A DNA stretch of 64,000 nucleotides from an uncultured Paracoccaceae bacterium (GCA_947487205.1 CANKVU010000010.1:62001-126000); one strand, 5' to 3'; shown: positions 8,330 through 18,429, counted from the first letter of the stretch. Numbers and translations are program-made. The notes: generated by a model not told the origin, from the sequence alone.

Positions 8330-9168
8330 GCTCGGTCTTCTCGCCCTGGTACCGCTGGTCGGGGCGGCGCGACCCCGCCGACCATGTCTGCCTCAACGTG
8401 GCGACCTACGGGCCCGGCGGCCGGTTCGCGATGACCGAACGGGGCGCGGCGGCGCTGGATCAGAGCCCCGACCGGCTGACGATCGGCCCCTCCTCGATGA
8501 CCTGGGCGGACGGCCGGCTGGTGATCGCGGTGGACGAGGTGAGCTCGCTGCCCCGCGTGTCGCGGCTGCGCGGCACGATCACGCTGACGCCCCAGGCAAT
8601 CACCGACCGGGAACTGGCGCTGACCCCCGACGGCGCCCATGTCTGGCGCCCCTTCGCCCCCACCGGCCGGGTCGAGGTCGATCTGGGCGCCCGCGGGCGC
8701 TGGTCCGGGCATGGCTATCTCGACGCCAATTTCGGCACCCGCGCGCTGGAGGCGGACTTCTCCACCTGGAACTGGGGACGCTACCCCACGCGGGCCGGCA
8801 CGGCCTGCTTCTACGACGCGGTGCGGCGCGACGGCACGGAGCTGGCGGTGGCATTGCTGATGCGCCCCGACGGCGAGATCCGCGAGATCGCCCCGCCGCC
8901 GCGGCGCCGGTTCCGCCGGTCCCTCTGGGGCCTGCGCCGCGAGACGCGCGGCGATGCCGGCACCACGCCCGCCCAGACCCTGGCCATGCTCGACGCGCCG
9001 TTCTACTGCCGCGCGGCGGTGACCACCAGGATCGACGGCGAGCGCGTCACCGGCGTCCACGAGGCGCTGGACCTCGACCGCTTCCGCGGGCCCTGGCTGA
9101 TGCCGCTGCTGGCCGTGCGGGCGCCGCGACGCCGCGATCGGGGCGACCGGGGCGACCGGGACGGGTGA
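8245..9168 (+). CDS. crtC: Acyclic carotenoid 1,2-hydratase (hydroxyneurosporene synthase)
   Basis: Adds water to the terminal double bond of neurosporene or lycopene, first step of the spheroidene/spirilloxanthin branch. The N-terminal block GYAWWYVDGISDDG, then FIGSVFSPWYRWSGRRDP, and the STWNWGRYP segment are hallmark CrtC sequence. With a GTG start at 8245 the product is 307 residues, slightly longer than Rhodobacter CrtC because of an Arg/Asp-rich tail. The frame is open far upstream, but this GTG is the only ATG, GTG or TTG for more than 100 bases, and it lies just before the conserved VPPDGYAWW. It overlaps crtD by 85 bases and has no clear ribosome binding site, so coupling is likely. 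Confidence 0.88.
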   Translation: MPPDGYAWWYVDGISDDGTRAVSAIGFIGSVFSPWYRWSGRRDPADHVCLNVATYGPGGRFAMTERGAAALDQSPDRLTIGPSSMTWADGRLVIAVDEVSSLPRVSRLRGTITLTPQAITDRELALTPDGAHVWRPFAPTGRVEVDLGARGRWSGHGYLDANFGTRALEADFSTWNWGRYPTRAGTACFYDAVRRDGTELAVALLMRPDGEIREIAPPPRRRFRRSLWGLRRETRGDAGTTPAQTLAMLDAPFYCRAAVTTRIDGERVTGVHEALDLDRFRGPWLMPLLAVRAPRRRDRGDRGDRDG

Positions 9169-9174
9169 CCGCGC

Positions 9175-11478
9175 TCAGTCGCGGTCGCCGCCCTCCAGGT
9201 CGTGATCGGCCGCCGGCGCGGCGGCGCGGCCCTCGTCCGCCGACACCGCGATGGCGGCCGACCGGTCCTGCGGCGGCGCCTTGGTCGAGGCGACGCGCAG
9301 GGTTTGCGTCGTCCCGTCCTTGGCCTCGCCCAGATACAGCGTCTGGTGGGGGAACGGGATCTCGATCCCGCGCGCGTCGAAGATCCGCTTGCAGATCTCG
9401 ATGTATTTCCGCCCCGTGCCCCATTGGGCGGCGGGCACGCACTTGATGCGCGCGCGGCAGATCACCGCCGAATCGGCCAGTTCCTGGACGCCGAACCATT
9501 CCAGGTCGCCGATGACGTTGGCCGCCATGTCCGGGTCGGCGCGCAATTCCTCGAAGGCGTCGAGCATCGCCGCCTTCACCTCGTCCACGTTCTCGCGATA
9601 GGCGACGCCCATGTCGCAGACGTAATAGCCGTAATCGCGCACGTAGTTCGACACCATGTCGACGCTCGAAAACGGGATGATGTGATAGACGCCGGTCAGG
9701 TCGCGCAGGCTGACCGAGCGGATCGTCAGCCGCTCCACCGTGCCGGTGGTGCCGCCCACGGTGACGATGTCGCCCACGTTCATCGCGTTCTCGAACTGGA
9801 TGAAGACGCCGGTGATGATGTCCTGCACCAGCTTCTGCGCGCCGAAGCCGATGGCCAGGCCCAGCACCCCCGCCGAGGCCAGCAGCGGCCCGATATTGAG
9901 CCCGATTTCGGCCAGGACGAACATCAGCGTGATGACGACGAGCGCGATCGTCGCGGCGTTCCGCGCCAGCGTCAGCAGCGTGCGCTCGCGCGCGGTGGCG
10001 ACCTGGCCGTGCTCGGGGTTCAGGCGGTAATCCACGTAGGAGGTCAGCGCCAGCCACAGCGCGAAGGCCACGATCAGGATCGCCGCGACCGAGAACAGCG
10101 TCCCCGTGACCCGCAAGCCGATCTGGCTGGCCATCCATTCGCGCAGCGCCAGCAAGTGGACCGCGTCGAGCGCGAAGAGCAGCACGAAGGCGACGATCAG
10201 GATCCGGACCACGAACAGCGCCCGGGGGACGAATCGGTTCAGTCGCCCCTCCAGCAAGGGCAGGCGCTCGCGCACGTTCGGGGGCACGCGCACGCCGCGC
10301 CGCATCACGCGGCTGATGAAGGTCGACAGGGCGATTCCCGCCAGCACCACCAGGACTACCTGCCCGGAGGTCACCAGCGTCTGGAAGACCAGCGCCGGCG
10401 GGCTCGCCAGCACCACGCCCAGCATCGCGACAAGATAGGCCAGCACCGGCCAGTGCCAGTGCCGCGCCAGCCATCCCAGCGACCCGCCGCGGCCGGTGAT
10501 CCCCTCACCGCCGGTCATCCAGTCGGACAGCCGGCGGCGGTTCCGCAGCACCAGCGCCATGGCGGCCAGCACGGTCGCCAGGGCGATCAGCGCCGACACC
10601 GCCGAGCCGGCCGCGGTCGAGACCTCGGCATTGACGATCGGCACCGCCAGAAGCTGCCCGTAGCCCACCAGGCTGACGATGGTGCTGACCCAGCGCGACA
10701 GCCCCCGCGCGGTGCGGTCCGCCATCGGCAGCAGCCGCAGCCCCCCCGACGAGGGCGAGACCACCATGCGCACCCCGACCTTGACGATCTCCACGATGAG
10801 GAACGCATTGAGATACAGCGCCTGCCGGATGCCGATCTGGCCGAAATCGCCCAGCGCCAGCACCGCGATCAGGTAGCCCGCCGCCCAGGCGAGGATCACG
10901 ATCACGAAATCGATAAGGGCCGAGAACAGCCACAATCCCACCGCCCGCGCGGCCGAGGCGTCCTGCGTCGCCGCCCCGAGCCGGGTGTAGAACCGCTTCG
11001 CCAGCGACCGCATGGCCACGAAGGCCGCGACGGTGGCGACGATGACCAGGACCAGGTCGCCGATCGTCCGCATGATCACCGACAGGTTCAGCCCCTCCAG
11101 CCCGCTCAGGACCGACGGCAGGGCGGTCGCGCGGGTCCAGACGGCGGACAGGTTTCCGGCCACCCCTTCGGCGACGCTCTGGGTGATCAGGGCGACCCGG
11201 CGGCCCATCGACATGCCCTCGTCGACGGCCTGCGGCACGTCGGCCGCCGCGGCGGCCTCGTCCACGACCGAGGCATCGGGCCCGGACTCCGCCCCGGCCG
11301 CGCGCAGCCGTTCCACCAGCTCGGCGCGCGCCGTGTCGTCCTCGATGACGTCGATCAGCAGGTCCACGTCCGACCTGTCGGCCCCGGCATCCCCCGCCTC
11401 CTGCGCCGCCGAAGGGTGGGCCAGCACGACCGCGAGAAGGGCCAGGAGCGGCAGGAGCCGCCCGAGAAATGTCGTCAT
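9175..11478 (-). CDS. Large MscS-family mechanosensitive channel (YbiO-like)
   Basis: Predicted stretch-activated channel that releases solutes on hypo-osmotic shock. The product is 767 residues. It has a signal peptide (MTTFLGRLLPLLALLAVVLA, cleavage near AQ-EAGD), an acidic periplasmic part, two groups of membrane helices, and the MscS core near residues 525-610 (SAGVLGLAIGFGAQKLVQDI, then QFENAMNVGDIV). The size and architecture match E. coli YbiO rather than MscS or MscK. The start was set at the signal peptide. The stop converges on crtC with only a few bases between. It sits where carotenoid genes are often found in relatives. Confidence 0.87.
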   Translation of the reverse strand: MTTFLGRLLPLLALLAVVLAHPSAAQEAGDAGADRSDVDLLIDVIEDDTARAELVERLRAAGAESGPDASVVDEAAAAADVPQAVDEGMSMGRRVALITQSVAEGVAGNLSAVWTRATALPSVLSGLEGLNLSVIMRTIGDLVLVIVATVAAFVAMRSLAKRFYTRLGAATQDASAARAVGLWLFSALIDFVIVILAWAAGYLIAVLALGDFGQIGIRQALYLNAFLIVEIVKVGVRMVVSPSSGGLRLLPMADRTARGLSRWVSTIVSLVGYGQLLAVPIVNAEVSTAAGSAVSALIALATVLAAMALVLRNRRRLSDWMTGGEGITGRGGSLGWLARHWHWPVLAYLVAMLGVVLASPPALVFQTLVTSGQVVLVVLAGIALSTFISRVMRRGVRVPPNVRERLPLLEGRLNRFVPRALFVVRILIVAFVLLFALDAVHLLALREWMASQIGLRVTGTLFSVAAILIVAFALWLALTSYVDYRLNPEHGQVATARERTLLTLARNAATIALVVITLMFVLAEIGLNIGPLLASAGVLGLAIGFGAQKLVQDIITGVFIQFENAMNVGDIVTVGGTTGTVERLTIRSVSLRDLTGVYHIIPFSSVDMVSNYVRDYGYYVCDMGVAYRENVDEVKAAMLDAFEELRADPDMAANVIGDLEWFGVQELADSAVICRARIKCVPAAQWGTGRKYIEICKRIFDARGIEIPFPHQTLYLGEAKDGTTQTLRVASTKAPPQDRSAAIAVSADEGRAAAPAADHDLEGGDRD

Positions 11479-11489
11479 CGAAGCGTCCG

Positions 11490-11957
11490 TCAGGTAGCGA
11501 TGGGGCGGTTCCGGTTCATCTGCCAGACCGCCGCGTTCAACGCAAAGGCGATCGTGACCCAGATGAGGTACGGCGCGAACAGCAGCCCCGCGATCAGGTC
11601 GAGCTGCAGAAACTGCCACATCGTGGCCAGGACCGCGATCCACAGCACCCCGATCACCACCAGGCCCGCCTTCATGTTGTGCAACCCGAAGAAGATCGGC
11701 GTCCAGAGCGTGTTGAACGCGATCTGCACCGCGAAGGCGGCCATCGCGTGGCCACTCTCGTCGAGCGGCGCGGCGCGGGCGGCGGCGACCGCGATGCAGA
11801 CATAGAGCGTCGTCCAGACCACGGGGAAGGCCCAGTTGGGCGGCGTCCAGGACGGCTTTCGCAAATCCTCGTACCACGAGCCCGGCTGGAACATGACCCC
11901 CGTGGTGGCGGCCCCGGCGCAGGCGACGAAAAAGATGAGAACGAGCGACCAATCCAT
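11490..11957 (-). CDS. tspO: Tryptophan-rich sensory protein TspO
   Basis: Five-helix membrane protein of the TspO/peripheral benzodiazepine receptor family, which binds porphyrins and in Rhodobacter sphaeroides is an oxygen-linked negative modulator of photosynthesis gene expression. The product is 155 residues with the family signature region RKPSWTPPNWAFPVVWTTLY and a C-terminal VWQMNRNRP. In Rhodobacter the gene (crtK) lies within the crt cluster beside crtB. Here it is 2.3 kb beyond crtC, separated by the MscS-type channel gene 11 bases downstream of it. Confidence 0.93.
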   Translation of the reverse strand: MDWSLVLIFFVACAGAATTGVMFQPGSWYEDLRKPSWTPPNWAFPVVWTTLYVCIAVAAARAAPLDESGHAMAAFAVQIAFNTLWTPIFFGLHNMKAGLVVIGVLWIAVLATMWQFLQLDLIAGLLFAPYLIWVTIAFALNAAVWQMNRNRPIAT

Positions 11958-11973
11958 GGCGGCCCAGATAACA

Positions 11974-12033
11974 CGCCCCGCACCGGGGTCCAGTCACGCG
12001 CCCGGGATCGGCTTTCCCTTCCGGTGCGGGGCG
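11974..12033. repeat. 13-bp perfect inverted repeat between tspO and zapE
   Basis: The arms CGCCCCGCACCGG (11974-11986) and CCGGTGCGGGGCG (12021-12033) are exact reverse complements separated by 34 bases, inside the roughly 90-base divergent intergenic region. They could form a cruciform or a protein-looped operator. No classic promoter box is obvious. Confidence 0.55.
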
Positions 12034-12047
12034 GCTAATCGGGGCCC

Positions 12048-13130
12048 ATGGACGGGTTCGCGGACATCTACGAGGCCGAGATCGCCGCCGGGCGGATCGA
12101 CGACGATCCCGCCCAGCGCGCGCTCCTGCCCGAATTCGACCGCCTCGCCCGCGCGCTGGCCGAGAAGCCGGCCCGCCGGGGCCTCTTTCGCCGGTCCGCG
12201 CCCGAGGCGGCCACCGGGCTCTATGTCTGGGGCGGGGTCGGTCGCGGCAAGTCGATGCTGATGGACCTCTTCCATGGCCGGGTGGAGGTCGCGGGCGGCA
12301 AGCGGCGCGTCCATTTCCACGCCTTCATGCAGGAGGTCCATCGCGGCATCGCCGCCGCCCGCAAGCGCGGCGTGGACGACGCGATCAAGCCCGTGGCCGA
12401 GGAGATCGCGGCCGAGCTGCGGCTCTTGTGCTTCGACGAGATGCAGATCGGCGACATCACCGACGCGATGATCGTCGGACGGCTGTTCGAGCGGCTCTTC
12501 GACGGCGGCGTGACGGTGGTCGCGACCTCGAACCGGCCGCCCGACGATCTCTACAAGGACGGGCTGAACCGCAATCTCTTCCTGCCCTTCATCGACCTGC
12601 TGAAGGCGCGCACGAAGGTCGTGGAACTGGCCTCGCCCAGGGATTGGCGGCAGGACAGGATCGGCGGCGCGCCGGTCTACTTCACGCCCGCCGACGCCAC
12701 GGCCCGGCGCGAGATCGACGCCCTGTGGGACGGGCTGACCGGGGACGCCGTCGCCGAGCCGTTGCGCTTCGAGGTGTCGGGGCGCGAGGTGGAGGTGCCC
12801 GATTACGCCAGCGGCGTGGCGCGGGCGCGGTTCTGGGACCTCTGCGGACGCCCCCTGGGGGCGGCGGATTACCTCGCCCTGGCCGAGCGCGTCCGCGTCC
12901 TGATCCTCGAGAACGTACCCCGGCTGGGATCGGAGAACTACAACGAGGCGAAGCGGTTCGTGACCCTCGTCGACGCGCTCTACGAGGCCCGGGTGCGGCT
13001 CGTCATGTCCGCGGCCGACACGCCCGAGCAGCTCTATGTCGAGGGGACGGGCGCCTTCGAATTCGCGCGCACCGCCTCGCGCCTGCGCGAGATGCAGTCC
13101 GAAGGCTGGGGCGCCGAACGGGCGGAGTGA
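12048..13130 (+). CDS. zapE: Cell division ATPase ZapE (AFG1-like)
   Basis: AFG1/ZapE family P-loop ATPase; in E. coli ZapE associates with the Z-ring, and the mitochondrial homologue takes part in protein quality control. The product is 360 residues. Walker A is GGVGRGKSM at residues 62-70, and Walker B is LLCFDEMQIGD near residues 126-136, followed by the sensor stretch TVVATSNRPPDDLY. The start MDGFADIYEAEIAAG is typical of the family. It is divergent from tspO, and its stop lies 38 bases from the convergent folC stop. Confidence 0.93.
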   Translation: MDGFADIYEAEIAAGRIDDDPAQRALLPEFDRLARALAEKPARRGLFRRSAPEAATGLYVWGGVGRGKSMLMDLFHGRVEVAGGKRRVHFHAFMQEVHRGIAAARKRGVDDAIKPVAEEIAAELRLLCFDEMQIGDITDAMIVGRLFERLFDGGVTVVATSNRPPDDLYKDGLNRNLFLPFIDLLKARTKVVELASPRDWRQDRIGGAPVYFTPADATARREIDALWDGLTGDAVAEPLRFEVSGREVEVPDYASGVARARFWDLCGRPLGAADYLALAERVRVLILENVPRLGSENYNEAKRFVTLVDALYEARVRLVMSAADTPEQLYVEGTGAFEFARTASRLREMQSEGWGAERAE

Positions 13131-13168
13131 GCGGCCGCGCCCCTCCGACCCGGCCGCCCGGCGCCGCG

Positions 13169-14455
13169 CTAGCCGTTCTCCCGCAGGACCCGGCCGGCAA
13201 GGTAGAGCGAGCCGCAGATCAGGATGCGCGCCGCCGGCACCCGCGCGGCGATCTCGGCCACGGCCTCGTCCGCGCCCGGCGCGCGGTGGACGGCATGGCC
13301 CGCGGCTTCGGCGAACCGGGCCGTCTCGGCGGCGTCCAGCGTGTTGGCCTCGCCGGGGATCGGGATGGCGGTCAGGCTCCGCGCATGCGGCGCCAGGGGC
13401 CGCAGGAAGCCCGCGACATCCTTGGTGTTCAGCATTCCGCAGATCAGGTGTGTCGGACGCGCCGGCATCGCGGCCAGCGCGGCGGCCAGCGCCAGGCCCG
13501 CGGCGGGGTTGTGGCCGCCGTCGAGCAGGATCTCGGCGCCCGGCGCCGCCGCCACCAGGGGGCCATGGCGCAGCCGCTGCAGCCGGGCCGGCCATTCGGC
13601 CCGGGTCATCGCCGCCTCGCAGGCCGCCTCGCCGGCCCCCAGATGGCGCAAAGCCGCCAGCGCGGCCCCGGCATTGGCGATCTGGTGCGGCCCCCTCAGC
13701 GCCGGCAGCGGCAGGTCCAGAAGGCCGGTCTCGTCCTCGAAGACGAGCCGCCCGCGCTCGGTCCCGACCTGCCAATGCTGCCCGTGCGCCAGGAGCGGCG
13801 CCCCCAGCCGCGCCGCCCGGCGCTCGATCACCTCCAGCGCCGCCGCCTCCTGCGGCCCCACGATGCAGGGCACCCCGCGCCTGAGGATGCCGGCCTTCTC
13901 GGCCGCGATCAGCGGCAGCGTGTCGCCCAGATAGGCCTGGTGGTCGAGCGCGACCGGCGTGATGATCGACAGCCGCGGGGCGATCACGTTCGTCGCGTCG
14001 AGCCGCCCGCCCAGGCCCACCTCCAGCAGGGTCCACTCCGCCGGGACGCGCGCGAAGGCCAGCATCGCCGCCGCGGTCGTCACCTCGAAGAAGGTGATCG
14101 GGGCGCCCCCGTTGGCCGCCTCCACCTCGTCGAGGAGCGCCGCCAAGGCGTCCTCCGCGATCAGCTCTCCGGCCAGGCGGATCCGTTCGTGGAACCGGGC
14201 GAGATGCGGCGAGGTATAGGCGTGGGCCCGGTCGCCCTGCGCTTCCAGCCCGGCGCGGATCATCGCCAGCGTCGATCCCTTGCCGTTCGTCCCCGCCGCG
14301 TGGATCACCGGCGGCAGCCGGTCCTGGGGCCGCCCCAGCGCCTCCAGCACCCGCTCCATGCGGTCGAGCGACAGGTCGATCACCTTGGGATGGAGCCGCA
14401 TCAGCCGCTCCAGGATCGCGTCCGACCCTTGCGCGGCCCCCGCCCCGGCCGTCAC
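13169..14455 (-). CDS. folC: Dihydrofolate synthase / folylpolyglutamate synthase
   Basis: Mur-ligase-type ATP-dependent enzyme that makes dihydrofolate from dihydropteroate and adds glutamates to folates. The product is 428 residues from a GTG start at 14455. The P-loop [10 protein letters not shown] is at about residues 54-63, and the signatures [13 protein letters not shown] and [15 protein letters not shown] are present. The GTG overlaps the accD stop (GTGA), so folC is coupled to accD, a common pair in proteobacteria. The open frame extends further upstream inside accD and was ignored. Confidence 0.94.
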   Translation of the reverse strand: MTAGAGAAQGSDAILERLMRLHPKVIDLSLDRMERVLEALGRPQDRLPPVIHAAGTNGKGSTLAMIRAGLEAQGDRAHAYTSPHLARFHERIRLAGELIAEDALAALLDEVEAANGGAPITFFEVTTAAAMLAFARVPAEWTLLEVGLGGRLDATNVIAPRLSIITPVALDHQAYLGDTLPLIAAEKAGILRRGVPCIVGPQEAAALEVIERRAARLGAPLLAHGQHWQVGTERGRLVFEDETGLLDLPLPALRGPHQIANAGAALAALRHLGAGEAACEAAMTRAEWPARLQRLRHGPLVAAAPGAEILLDGGHNPAAGLALAAALAAMPARPTHLICGMLNTKDVAGFLRPLAPHARSLTAIPIPGEANTLDAAETARFAEAAGHAVHRAPGADEAVAEIAARVPAARILICGSLYLAGRVLRENG

Positions 14456-15387
14456 CGCGCCGCGGAGGGCGGCGGCTGGATCGCCGCGGCGCCTTCGGCG
14501 GCGAGCCCCGGGCCCGGCAGGTCGCCGCGCACCGCCGCGGGCATGCCGCGCAGCATCCGCAGGATCGTGACCAGCTCCTCCTTCAGCGCGCGCCGGTCCG
14601 TCACCCGGTCGAGCATGCCGTGGTCGAGCAGGTATTCGGCGCGCTGGAACCCCTCGGGCAGCTTCTCGCGGATCGTCTGCTCGATCACCCGCGGCCCGGC
14701 AAAGCAGATCAGCGCGTTCGGCTCGGCGATCTGCACGTCGCCCAGCATGGCATAGCTGGCCGTCACCCCGCCGGTGGTGGGATGGGTCAGGACCACGACA
14801 TAGGGCAGGCCCGCCTCCTTCAGCATCTCCACCGCGACGGTGGTGCGGGGCATCTGCATCAGGCTCAGGATGCCCTCCTGCATCCGGGCGCCCCCGGCGG
14901 CCGAGAACAGGACCAGCGGCCGCTCCAGCTCCACCGCGCGCCGCGCCGCGGCCAGGATCGCATTGCCGACATACATGCCCATCGAGCCCGCCATGAAGGC
15001 GAAATCCTGCCCCGCCGCGACGATGCCGACGCCGCCGATCTCGCCCTCGGCCACCAGCATCGCCTCGCGCTCGCCGGTGGCGCGCTGGGCGGCGCGCAGC
15101 CGCTCGGGGTACTTCTTCTGGTCGCGGAACTGCAGCGGGTCCTGCACCGGCTGCTCCACCGCGACCTCGGCGAAGGCGCCGGCGTCGAACAGCGCCTCGA
15201 ACCGGTCGCGCGGCGTGATCGCCATGTGATGCCCGCAATTCGAGCACACGTTCAGGTTCTCGGCCAGGTCGCGGTGGAACAGCATCGAGCCGCACTCGTC
15301 GCACTTGGTCCAGAGGTTCTCGGGCACCTCCCGCCGGTTGAAGAGGGAGTTGATCTTCGGGCGGACGTAATTGGAGATCCAGTTCAT
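14452..15387 (-). CDS. accD: Acetyl-CoA carboxylase carboxyltransferase subunit beta
   Basis: Beta subunit of the carboxyltransferase that, with AccA, transfers CO2 from biotin-BCCP to acetyl-CoA to give malonyl-CoA. The product is 311 residues. The zinc ribbon is complete: cysteines near residues 29, 32, 48 and 51. The crotonase-like core contains [14 protein letters not shown] and [18 protein letters not shown]. The Pro/Ala-rich C-terminus is variable in the family. It is followed by folC with overlapping stop and start. Confidence 0.96.
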   Translation of the reverse strand: MNWISNYVRPKINSLFNRREVPENLWTKCDECGSMLFHRDLAENLNVCSNCGHHMAITPRDRFEALFDAGAFAEVAVEQPVQDPLQFRDQKKYPERLRAAQRATGEREAMLVAEGEIGGVGIVAAGQDFAFMAGSMGMYVGNAILAAARRAVELERPLVLFSAAGGARMQEGILSLMQMPRTTVAVEMLKEAGLPYVVVLTHPTTGGVTASYAMLGDVQIAEPNALICFAGPRVIEQTIREKLPEGFQRAEYLLDHGMLDRVTDRRALKEELVTILRMLRGMPAAVRGDLPGPGLAAEGAAAIQPPPSAAR

Positions 15388-15461
15388 CGGCGGCCTCCCG
15401 GATTGCCTCGGTCGTCGCCGGGATTACGGCCCGGGCGGCGGAATTGCAATCGGCCCCGCGG

Positions 15462-16355
15462 TCAGCCCCGGCGCCCCAGCCAGCGGCGCAGGATCGCCCA
15501 GACCACGCCGAGCGTGATCAGGTCCGCGAGGATCAGCGGCCCGGTCACCGCGACATCGCCCGCCTCGTAGGGCGTGACGTAGAGCGCCAGCCCGGTGATC
15601 GTCCCCTGCGTGGCGACCACCAGGATCGCCACGCAATTGTTGGCGAAATGCAGGCCCCACGCGGCCCCGAGGCTGCCGGTCGCCCGCACCAGGTCGGCCG
15701 CCGCGACGCCGAAGAGCGTGGCCGACACGACCACCGCCCAGGCGTTCCCGCCCATCGTCAGGGGATCGAAATGGAGCACCCCGAAGAGGAGCGAGGGCAG
15801 CCCCATATAGACCGCCGGATGGGGAAAGCGGGCCGCCAGCTGCTGCATCAGGTAGCCGCGAAAGATCGCCTCCTCCGCCCCGGTCTGGATCAGGACCAGC
15901 ACGAGCCCCGCGGGCAGCAGCACCAGCCACGTCTCCGGCGGCAGGTTGCCCTGCGCCGCGAAGCCCGCCGACCAGGCCAGGATCGACAGCGCATAGAGCG
16001 CGGCGACCAGCGCCGTGGCGGCGGCGAAGTGGCGGATCGTGCGCCCGGCCGGCCCGATCAGGCTCCCCGGGCCCCGCCGGTGCAGCACCGCCGCCGCCAC
16101 CACCGGCGCCAGGGCCATGGCGACGAAGCTCGCCAGCAGCAGGATCGTGCCTGTCGGCGATTGCGGTTCCAGGATCTGGCGCAGCAGCGCGCCGGCCGCC
16201 TCCCGCCCCATCAGCAGGACGAAAGCCCCCGCCGCCGCCCCCGAGACGACGACCACCGTCGCGATCATCACCAGCATCCCGAGCAGCAGCCGCCAGAGCG
16301 CGGGCCGGCGGCAGGCGGGGGCCACGAAACTCTCGAAGGCGGGGCGGAACGGCAT
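15462..16355 (-). CDS. CPBP family intramembrane metalloprotease
   Basis: Integral membrane protein of the CPBP/Abi family (Rce1-type glutamic endopeptidases). The product is 297 residues with about seven to eight hydrophobic helices. The three catalytic motifs are present: EEAIFRGYL at residues 161-169, FGVLH at 191-195, and HFANN near residue 238. The substrate is unknown. The gene is upstream of accD on the same strand with a 74-base gap, and divergent from ilvD. Function beyond protease family is not inferred. Confidence 0.86.
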   Translation of the reverse strand: MPFRPAFESFVAPACRRPALWRLLLGMLVMIATVVVVSGAAAGAFVLLMGREAAGALLRQILEPQSPTGTILLLASFVAMALAPVVAAAVLHRRGPGSLIGPAGRTIRHFAAATALVAALYALSILAWSAGFAAQGNLPPETWLVLLPAGLVLVLIQTGAEEAIFRGYLMQQLAARFPHPAVYMGLPSLLFGVLHFDPLTMGGNAWAVVVSATLFGVAAADLVRATGSLGAAWGLHFANNCVAILVVATQGTITGLALYVTPYEAGDVAVTGPLILADLITLGVVWAILRRWLGRRG

Positions 16356-16402
16356 GCGGTCGGTCTCCTCTGCGCCCTGCCCAGATGGGCCGGCGATCGG
16401 CC

Positions 16403-16431
16403 TTGTCGAACGCGGGGCGCTCTTCTATTCC
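16403..16431 (+). promoter_or_regulatory. Probable sigma-70-type promoter of ilvD
   Basis: TTGTCG (16403-16408) and TATTCC (16426-16431) are separated by 17 bp, about 30 bases before the ilvD start. Box quality is moderate, but spacing and position are good. No leader-peptide attenuator was seen. Confidence 0.45.
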
Positions 16432-16461
16432 GGCCCCGACCGAATGCCGAGGGAGAGCGCC

Positions 16462-18225
16462 ATGCTGAAGGGCAAAGCCGACAAGTCCAGGCTGCCGAGC
16501 CGCCACGTCACCGAAGGCCCGGCGCGGGCGCCGCACCGCTCCTACTACTACGCGATGGGCCTGACCGAGGCCGAGATCGCGCAGCCCTTCGTGGGCGTCG
16601 CCACCTGCTGGAACGAGGCCGCGCCCTGCAACATCGCGCTCAGCCGCCAGGCCCAGGCGGTCAAGCTCGGCGTCAAGGCCGCCTCGGGCACCCCGCGCGA
16701 ATTCACCACCATCACCGTGACCGACGGCATCGCCATGGGCCACGAGGGGATGCGCTCCTCGCTCGCCTCCCGCGAGGCCATCGCCGACACGGTGGAGCTG
16801 ACCATGCGCGGCCACGGCTACGACGCGCTGGTGGGGCTCGCCGGCTGCGACAAGTCGCTGCCCGGCATGATGATGGCGATGGTGCGGCTGAACGTGCCGT
16901 CGGTGTTCATCTACGGCGGCTCGATCCTGCCCGGCAAGGTGCCTGCGGGCGCCGATGTGCCCGAGGACTTCGCCAGCCGCGACCTGACCGTGCAGGACAT
17001 GTTCGAGGCGGTCGGCCGGCACCAGAACGGCACCCTCTCCGATGCCGCGCTCGCCATCCTCGAACGCGTCGCCTGCCCCTCGGCCGGCGCCTGCGGCGGC
17101 CAGTTCACCGCCAACACCATGGCCTGCGTGTCCGAGGCGATCGGGCTGGCGCTCTTCAACTCCTCGGGCGCCCCCGCCCCCTACGAAAGCCGCGACCAGT
17201 ACGGCACCGCCTCGGGCGAGGCGGTGATGGCGCTGCTCGAGAACGACATCCGCGCCCGCGACGTGGTCACGCGCAAGGCGCTCGAGAACGCCGCCCGCGT
17301 GGTGGCCTGCACCGGCGGGTCCACCAATGCCGGACTGCACCTGCCCGCCATCGCCCACGAGGCCGGGATCGACTTCACCCTCCAGGACGTGTGCGAGATC
17401 TTCCGCGACACGCCCTATTTCGTCGATCTGAAGCCCGGCGGACAGTTCGTCGCCAAGGATCTCTACGATGCCGGCGGCATCCCCGTGGTGATGAAGGAGC
17501 TGCGCCGCGCGGGCCTCATCCACGAGGATTGCATGACCGCCTCGGGGCGCAGCATCGGCGAGGAGCTCGACCGGGTCGCGGGCAGTCCCGACGGGCGGGT
17601 GGTGCATCCGGTCGACGCGCCGATCACCAAAACGGGGGGCGTCGTCGGCCTGACCGGCAACCTCGCGCCCGAGGGCGCCATCGTGAAGGTCGCGGGCATG
17701 CCCGCCGAGGACCAGGTCTTCACAGGCCCCGCCCGCGTCTTCGAGAGCGAGGAGGAGGCGTTCGCCGCCGTCAAGGACCGCGCCTACGCGGAGGGCGAGG
17801 TGCTCGTCATCCGCAACGAGGGGCCGGCGGGCGGCCCCGGCATGCGCGAGATGCTCTCCACCACCGCCGCGCTGTCGGGCCAGGGCATGGGCAAGAAGGT
17901 CGCCTTGATCACCGACGGGCGCTTCTCGGGCGCCACGCGCGGCTTCTGCGTCGGCCATGTCGGTCCCGAGGCGGCGCAGGGCGGGCCCATCGCCCTGATC
18001 GAGACGGGCGATGTCATCACCATCGACGCGGTCAGGGGCGAGATCTCGGTCGCCCTCGACGCGGCCGAGCTCGACCGCCGCCGCCAGGCCTGGACCGGCG
18101 CGCGGCCCACGAACTACGCCTCGGGCGCGTTGTGGAAGTTCGCGCAGCTCGTCGGCCCGACCTATCTCGGCGCCGTCACCCATCCCGGCGCGCGCGCGGA
18201 AACCCACGTCTACATGGACCTCTGA
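16462..18225 (+). CDS. ilvD: Dihydroxy-acid dehydratase
   Basis: Iron-sulfur dehydratase that makes 2-keto acids for valine, isoleucine and leucine synthesis. The product is 587 residues. Cluster cysteines are visible in [29 protein letters not shown] and [16 protein letters not shown], and the C-terminal signature [13 protein letters not shown] is present. The start [19 protein letters not shown] follows GAGGGAGAG, a good ribosome binding site. The gene stands alone, with a promoter before it and a strong hairpin after it. A LysR-type gene follows on the same strand; regulation by it is possible but not shown. Confidence 0.95.
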   Translation: MLKGKADKSRLPSRHVTEGPARAPHRSYYYAMGLTEAEIAQPFVGVATCWNEAAPCNIALSRQAQAVKLGVKAASGTPREFTTITVTDGIAMGHEGMRSSLASREAIADTVELTMRGHGYDALVGLAGCDKSLPGMMMAMVRLNVPSVFIYGGSILPGKVPAGADVPEDFASRDLTVQDMFEAVGRHQNGTLSDAALAILERVACPSAGACGGQFTANTMACVSEAIGLALFNSSGAPAPYESRDQYGTASGEAVMALLENDIRARDVVTRKALENAARVVACTGGSTNAGLHLPAIAHEAGIDFTLQDVCEIFRDTPYFVDLKPGGQFVAKDLYDAGGIPVVMKELRRAGLIHEDCMTASGRSIGEELDRVAGSPDGRVVHPVDAPITKTGGVVGLTGNLAPEGAIVKVAGMPAEDQVFTGPARVFESEEEAFAAVKDRAYAEGEVLVIRNEGPAGGPGMREMLSTTAALSGQGMGKKVALITDGRFSGATRGFCVGHVGPEAAQGGPIALIETGDVITIDAVRGEISVALDAAELDRRRQAWTGARPTNYASGALWKFAQLVGPTYLGAVTHPGARAETHVYMDL

Positions 18226-18231
18226 TCGGGC

Positions 18232-18255
18232 GGGGCCGTCCGCCCGGACGGCCCC
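18232..18255 (+). terminator. Hairpin terminator after ilvD
   Basis: A perfect 10-bp stem GGGGCCGTCC / GGACGGCCCC around a GCCC loop begins 7 bases after the ilvD stop. There is no T-tract, which is common in such GC-rich genomes. It separates ilvD from the downstream LysR-type gene. Confidence 0.6.
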
Positions 18256-18377
18256 CGGTCGCCCGGCCGGAAACGGTGCCGCCCCTCGCCTTCCTTTGTC
18301 CGAAACGTGTTTCTTTCCGGGCAACGGTGGCGCCCGCCGTCAAAAATTCGAGCCGGCATGAACCAAATGTCGCCACC

Positions 18378-18392
18378 TTCATCGTGCATGAA
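18378..18392. promoter_or_regulatory. LysR-type T-N11-A palindrome upstream of the LysR gene
   Basis: The sequence TTCAT-CGTGC-ATGAA is a perfect 5-bp dyad of the T-N11-A type expected for a LysR-family operator. It lies 38 bases before the regulator start, in a less GC-rich leader. A TTTCATCAGGCACGA further on (from about 18407) repeats one arm. Autoregulation is inferred. Confidence 0.5.
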
Positions 18393-18429
18393 TCCGACAC
18401 AACGGGTTTCATCAGGCACGACAGGTTCA

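Noticed and set aside
15424-18324. Large minus-strand open frame opposite ilvD
   Set aside because: Shadow of ilvD with repetitive Gly/Ala/Arg composition; its 3' part is only the CPBP gene region in another frame.
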